Shown: positions 58,131-64,000 of the stretch, piece after piece
Numbering within the stretch: the first letter of the stretch is position 1
How the letters are laid out: every line of letters starts with the position of its first letter
Assembly (NCBI GenBank): GCA_013397865.1
Contig: VZTI01001820.1
Span: forward strand, 1,592,837-1,656,836
DNA: 64,000 bases
DNA from: Struthidea cinerea
Taxonomy: Eukaryota > Chordata > Aves > Passeriformes > Corcoracidae
Direction of reading: 5' to 3'
Made by a program: the position numbers and the translations under genes
The notes under the pieces: generated by a model
Database searches by the model: none
Told to the model about the DNA's origin: nothing
Seen by the model: the letters and a program-made list of their open reading frames with translations, nothing else

Positions 58131-61100
58131 TGGTGCCAAAGAAATTCAACTGACTTTTACTCTGTCACCTAAGTGCAGATTGTCTAATACAAGAGAGAAG
58201 CAATTGCAGGGCACGAAGGCATTCAGTTGTCTCAGGAGCAGGGTCTTGCCCTGCCCAGGGCAGTGTCCTCAGCCCCATTTGTACCTCCCCCCTCTCCCCA
58301 CACTCTTTGTAAGGCTGAGCACTCAGCCCAGACTGCCTGCCCTTCAGCAGCACTGGGAATGCTACCAAAAACATAAATGAAAAGAGAGTTTGTTTTTTGC
58401 TTTACATTTTCATTCTCAGAATTAATTCCCTTTTTAGAGCTTGAAATTAAAATGCTTATTCTTTCGCAAATAACTGGAAAGGTTTGGCAAAACTCAGATG
58501 TTTTCATTTTTCAGGCTTGTAGATTGTTGCTTATCTGTTTTGGTAAATTAAATTAGATGTTAGATTTCAGAAGTATTTGAAAACACTTCTTTCATGCAAT
58601 GGCCCTTCAAATAGGAGCTATAATTTCAACCCTTTTCTGCTCTGTTTTTTTTTTTTTTACCAGCTGCTTGCAAGAGTAGTTTCTGTTACAATCACTTTCT
58701 TTTAAACAGGCTATGTGAAAAAATGCAATAACTAGATGGAGATGTGCAGATCCTGCCAAAGTACAGTTTCTGGGCTCTGTTTTCCTTAGTGTGTATCCCA
58801 GAGATGAAGTGATGCCTTTCCCAACCACCAGCTCAGCTGACACAATCCGATACCAGCTGCAGCAGGATCTATCCTCTAGATTTGTAGCTGGGGACAGATG
58901 AAGACAGAAGCACGTATGATACTGCTGATTGTATTTCAGAGTTTGTTTATTTTAATGTAACTCGAGATCCAATCTCTCCTGTTACTTTTTACTTAGTATT
59001 TAGTAAAGCATATCTTATAATTATATAATTTCAAAAACATGTTGCATACACCATGATAGAATCTGTGGTTTGCTAGGCGCTTCTTCTATTTACTTACTAG
59101 CTTTGTTTATACCTCCCCATTTTCCTGATCTTAGCTGGAAGTCCTTCAGCTTATGCCCATCAAGAGATAAAAATAAACTGTAGGCTGCAGCTCAGTGTAG
59201 CTGGATGCTCCATTACTGTTGCGAAGTACAAGAGTCCTCAGGAAAGCAATGAAAAATTACCCCTCTCCAGGCAGTGAAAAATGTCAGGAGCCTCATGGTC
59301 TCTGAGGCCTTAGCGGAGAATAATTATGCTGTGAACAGATTGCTCCGTGCCAGAGACGTTGCGGTGCTCTCAAAGGGAAGTCTGTGAGACCCCTTTTAAA
59401 GGGAGATCAGAGCCCTCACCTGGCACTTTCTGGGAGAAGGCAGGTGAGGATAAAAACACCATATTCCCAGATTGGCTGCCTTCATTGAGGTGAGTGGTCC
59501 TGTGCCTTCCAGGACTACTTACAACCAGGAAAATAAAGGATAAATATGATCCAACAGATAATTGGGTGGGTATTTTTAACAAACGGAACTGTGACCTTCA
59601 TTCTGTCAGTAGCCAACCACTGGACAGTGAAACAAACAGAAAAGGAGTGTGAGGTCTCAGGCAAGTAGACAACTTGGCCTGGAAATTTTCTTGGAATGCC
59701 CACTTGCCCCTGTGCTTGTAAACATTCCCTGTCCTCCCCAGGGCACTCTTTAGTCAGAGAATCCAGCCCACCCTGGCCCAGGCTGTGGCTCCTGCTCGTG
59801 CCCATAGTGGTGAGAGCCAACCCAGAACTTTGCCCTGGTTTTTGTGCCTGGAGATGAGGCCCTCCTGCCCACGGGGAGTTGCAGCCAGTGTCTGACTCAA
59901 GGAGCAGGATGAGAAGAGGGGATTTTGCAGCCTGGTGGCATTCATGAGTGTGCTCTGCAGAGGAGACATAATAAGGACCATGACCAGGACCAAGGATGAC
60001 CGATGTGATCAGGTCAAGGCAGTTCTGAAGCGATTTGTGCTTAATGGGTAACAGGGGCCAGAATTTGTTAGATATTTCACCTCCCTAGGAAAGAGTCTGA
60101 CAGAGCCGAGTTCATTATCCTGGGGAAAGGTGACAGTGCTGTTCTGCCAGATTGAACAGGAGCAGGGTTAAGGTTGCAAGAAGAGGACTAGAGTCCTCCT
60201 AATTGTGTCTTCCTTCTCTTTTCAGTACTTTAACTATAAAATGTGTTTGTGCAAGACTGTGAGATGCTGCTGGTCAGCTTGGTGGAGAGCAGAGCTCTGG
60301 GGGAGGGGGGCAACGACTTTGCCCAGGGTTTGTTTGCAGGGCAGGTGGAGGGGGCCCAGATGGTGGGATCAAAGGAGCAGTAACTCAGTCACTATGACCG
60401 CACCATCTGCTCTGCCCTGGGTTACAATTTCCAGCTCTTCCAACTTCACCCAGGATTTTTTGATTTGTTTGGGGACCACCTTGTAAGAATAAAAAGGGAA
60501 ATGGAGGCTTTGCTTTGCAGACCTTGAACTTTCTGTCAGGAAGGGGATTGGGCCATATCTTCCACACAGCAATGAACTATGGGGAAATCATTACTAGACC
60601 CCAAACTACCATCGAATGGCTTTATAGGGTTTAAATTGAAGGCTTTTCATGGGTTAGTATAAATGACAGGAAGTTAAGCTTTGCCATGTTCTTCCTGGTG
60701 TTGCAGGTGCAGTGCTGATCACCAGCTCACATAAAATAGTAATAAATAGCACCTCTTTACGTTCTTTTAATTTGTCAGCCAAATCCGCTAGACTAAGCCA
60801 AATGTGCTAGTACCTTATTTTTATTTTAATCTTGGTTCTGAATGTCCAGAGCTTTAATTTTTTGTACGTAATTGTAAGATGCTGAGACCCTCTACAAAGT
60901 TAAATAGCTCATTGTCACAACAAGCTTTGTCTCCAAAATAATAATCAAGCTAAATGTGGTGTTTCTGTGTCCAAAACTTCTTCCAGCTGCCACAAGGTAG
61001 CTAACAGCACAGTCCTTCAACGTTGGCTTTCACGCCGTGAGCAGAAGGGTAATTCCAACTTCTTGTCTGTCCAGTGCCCAGCTGGTGGGGCAGCTCTTGC

Positions 61101-63425
61101 CCACACAACCTGACTCATAGAAGCTACAGGGCAGGGCAGGACAATGTGGCAGCTGTCGTGGTTACCACAGTAGGTGACACAGAGGGAAGGGTACTGACAG
61201 GAGGAGGGAAGGGGAACCCCAGAGTCTTCCCCATTTTGTGGCCCTGGCCCTGTGCGGGATATTTGCGAGGCTTTGCGACACGTTCTAGGGAGACAACAAC
61301 ATGTTGTGCCAGGGCTGCTGCTTTGGTGACAGCTCCTGAAAGCCATTCTTCTTCTTCCCTCTCCAAAGTCTGTTTTTGGGAGTCAGTGTGGTCCCTTTGC
61401 AATGCCCTGGTGACAGCGAGGGAGGCAGTTGGCTGCTGCTGCTTCAGGCTCCATCACCCTTGCCCATGACCCAGCTCATGGAGCAGCACTTTCTACCAGT
61501 GCTCTGGTCTCTGGTGCTTCACAAAAGCTTTTCTTCCCAAAGATAACAAGAGTTGCAGTTACCTACCTGAGTGTTGACATCACCTGAACTTGTTGTTCTG
61601 GAATGGAGTCAGAGTAAACAGCTCTTCTGCCCAGACCCAGTGCAGCCGCCTGTGATGGTTTTCACTTTCCTCCCTGATAATTAATGCCAGTTCTCCTTGC
61701 CAACACTTCTGAGTAGATGTGTAAATTTTGGAGCACTTTGATATATCAGCTGTTAATGTGCGCTTTTGCTCCTCCCAAGGACATGTCCCTTCAGATGTCA
61801 AGCAGAGTGATTTGCACATCAGCAGGGCTGTGAGTGCTGCCATGGGTGATGAGACAGGTTTGCTCAGCCGAGCAGTGCTCCTTTGGGACAAAAATGGGAA
61901 GGAAGCCTTTGGCCAGAAGAAGTGCTTTCATTTGATATAGACATTGAATGGCCAAGTAGGAAAAAGGAAGCCAATGGCTAAACAGGAGGCTACTGCCAAT
62001 TCCATTTGCAGATTCTATAAAACCCGAGAGGACCGCTACAATGATGATGTCTGGCCTGCAATATGCCATGAGCCTTAGATCACGACCTAGCAAAGGAGAA
62101 AGGCAGCAGGAAGGAAGGAAAGGCTCTAGTCCCCCAGCCCCTGCCTTGTATAGCATGGGCAGCGCTTCTGCCATCTGAGGCTGATGCCGGCAGAGTGGAA
62201 TTTGCCATGCCACCAACAGCAGCACTCAACATTTCGTTGTGCTGCATCCTGCCCTCATGGGCTCAGGCTTTCTTTTCATCTCAGGGATGCAAAGAAAGCC
62301 CAGAACACGTTAGGACAACCACCTGGGGAGTTAGTTATGATTTTTAAAAGCTAATGATGCCGCCCACTGTTCAATGTTTATAATAAACTGTCTTTTCCCC
62401 CTCTTAACTAAATTGTGTATATACAGGGTAAGAAGCTGTACCCAAGGGGCCCGAGCACTTAGCTTGCTGCACAGAGCTGCTGTACTCCACAAATAGGAAA
62501 GGTGGACAGAAAGTTATTAGTTTTCATGCATTTGAATGGGACAGGCTGGGAAGCTCAGGCAAAAGAAAGTGACAAGCGTGATCCTGGCCTACAGCTGGAG
62601 TGTTTTAATGCAAACCTGAAGATCGTGCAGTCCTCTTGGCAGCTGGCTCACAGCTCAGCCTGCACAAGCGATGCAGATGGGGATTCAAAGGTTGCATGGA
62701 AACACACTGCTTTCCTTCGGTCCTGTGCCAAATGTAATACCTAATTGCTCAGCTTACGTACATTTCTGCAGTACCGGAGAAGAAGAGGCACTCTGCGACA
62801 TGGAGCAGCACACAGCCTGCTTTAACTATTACCTGGAAAAGAACATTTTTTTAATTCTCTAGTCCATGCTCTTACACTGATGACTGCTTTGTGATGAAGT
62901 GTCTATGGCTGAGTGGCCCGTGCCTCAGCCTCTGCCAGGGAAGCAGTGCTCTGGGCAGAACACAGCACATTCCAGCCCCCGGGATCCAGACCGTTGTACA
63001 AATAAGGAAGCAAAAGGTCCGAGCTGGATTAGAGCAGGACTAGTATAGCAGTGAGAACAGCACTTCAGCTCTGAAACAGCTTTTTCATACCAGGAAATAC
63101 AGTGGCACCCTTCATCCTGCCAGAGGAGAGGCATTACCTTTTGCACAGCCATGTCTCAGTTTTTCTTCACAGAAAGTTGAGGAGGTCACACCTGTGTGTT
63201 GGCTGAGGCCTTGTCAAGGCCAGCCGCCACAGAAGGGGCACCGGGTCACTCAGTGCTGGGGGAGAACATCCCTGCAGTGGGCAGGGCAGCTTGGTGTCAG
63301 CACTGTGCAGGTCAAGTGCCTGCATCCCAAGCACTGCCCAGCACAGGCTGACAGGAGAGTTTTTCTTGGAAAGAGGTGATTTTTCAGTTCTGTTTCTAGG
63401 TTAGTTACCTCCTTTACTGGAACAA
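58131..63425. other. Noncoding stretch, no gene seen
   Basis: No gene is called. A T14 run lies at 58645-58658. A short segment at about 60868-60910 (TTGTAAGATGCTGAGACCCT) weakly recalls an old L2/SINE tail. GGGGGAGGGGGG at about 60298-60310 has too few runs for a canonical G-quadruplex. Overlapping frames of 90-144 codons near 61000-62225 lie on both strands and look like shadows. Confidence 0.5.
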
Positions 63426-63454
63426 CTAACTAGTTAGGACTCCTGCATGCAGGA
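63426..63454. repeat. Two adjacent perfect palindromes
   Basis: CTAACTAGTTAG (63426-63437) and TCCTGCATGCAGGA (63441-63454) are each perfectly self-complementary with no loop, and are separated by 3 bp (GAC). They could be dimeric transcription-factor sites or chance. Confidence 0.9.
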
Positions 63455-64000
63455 AGCCACCAAGCCACCACCAGCTCAGCATCACCCTCTTAGTAAAGGC
63501 AGAGAGCACTGGCACAATCAGTGGCCAGGAAACACTGCCAGTGGTTTGATTCCAGTTATTTGGCTGCAGCACTTGATGAACTAGACTGGCTGACCAATGC
63601 CTGATATAAGAAATGACAGCTTTTAATTACGGTATTTAACTTTTTAGAGGACAGCTGTTTCTTTCACACTATGAATTAACATGCTATTCTGAACAGATTT
63701 GTACTGTGCATGCAGACCTAAAGTAGTTGTGAAGATAGTTTAGCTTGGAGCTTTTTTTTTTTGCATACTCCCACTTTCGAGCTTCATTTATTTGTTTCTT
63801 CTGGTGTGCTGAGGTTGCAACAGACAGGACCACCTGTGCTTCTCAGGATCTGGTGCCACAAGGGTTGGATCTTGGATGGGGCCCTCAGTGCCACCAGAAT
63901 AACACTGCCAAACCTGGAACAAGTTTATTTTTGTATTGCACAGATGCTGGTTGAAGGGACATAGCTCTTGACTCTCATTAGCCCTCAGGTGTCCAGAGAA
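63455..64000. other. Noncoding stretch to window end
   Basis: No gene is called. A T11 run lies at 63752-63762. A frame open for about 69 codons in the last 250 bp has no recognisable content and ends before the window edge. Confidence 0.5.

Noticed and set aside
60298..60310. G-quadruplex at GGGGGAGGGGGG
   Set aside because: Only two G blocks are close together; the next runs are beyond normal loop length.
1..64000. CRISPR arrays, operons, phage or insertion sequences
   Set aside because: No regularly spaced direct repeats, no ribosome-binding-site spaced gene strings and no transposase-like frames. The repeats present are vertebrate retroposons.

Overview
The window looks like a piece of a vertebrate nuclear genome, most likely from a songbird. 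It shows no bacterial, phage or plasmid gene organisation: reading frames are short, stop-riddled and unspaced, and the sequence is CpG-poor with mono- and dinucleotide runs. The assignment to birds rests on retroposons. Three CR1 LINE 3' fragments (35.4-36.2 kb +, 42.4-42.9 kb -, 52.4-52.6 kb +) carry the avian CR1 end. A short tRNA-headed SINE with a CR1 tail (48.1-48.24 kb) resembles the family described from zebra finch. Older amniote layers are also visible: MIR-like pieces (2.8, 32.4, 37.5 kb), an old SINE/LINE tail (24.5 kb) and a CR1-type repeat next to a poly(T) run (29.8-30.0 kb). Repeat density is low, as expected for birds.

I recognise no protein-coding gene with certainty. Most of the window reads as intergenic or intronic DNA. 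The longest stop-free stretch (about 26.16-26.80 kb) has no recognisable domain and is about as long as chance would allow.

The best hint of an unrecognised gene is on the minus strand between about 47.4 and 44.7 kb. It consists of a CpG- and GC-box-containing segment with a C/EBP-ATF-like site (47.26-47.37 kb), a fully open 203-bp candidate exon with good splice sites (45,787-45,989), a phase-compatible short terminal exon with a stop (45,433-45,478), and a polyadenylation signal (44,749-44,754). A second, weaker model lies on the plus strand: exon 17,659-17,729, terminal exon from 18,788 with a stop and AATAAA at 19,005. Next to it is a separate CpG-rich patch with another candidate terminal exon (19,419-19,532). 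Other isolated exon-like segments (4.8, 6.2, 7.9, 10.1 and 34.6 kb) are listed with low confidence, because chance splice-site pairs are expected in 64 kb.

Non-genic structures include a 1.1-kb purine-rich tract with a six-run G-quadruplex motif (17.3-18.4 kb), a diverged two-copy 42-bp tandem duplication (18.6 kb), two adjacent perfect palindromes (63.4 kb), paired short hairpins (41.8 kb), and a (TAA)n microsatellite (15.4 kb). All assignments come from reading the sequence by eye. No alignment or database search was possible.
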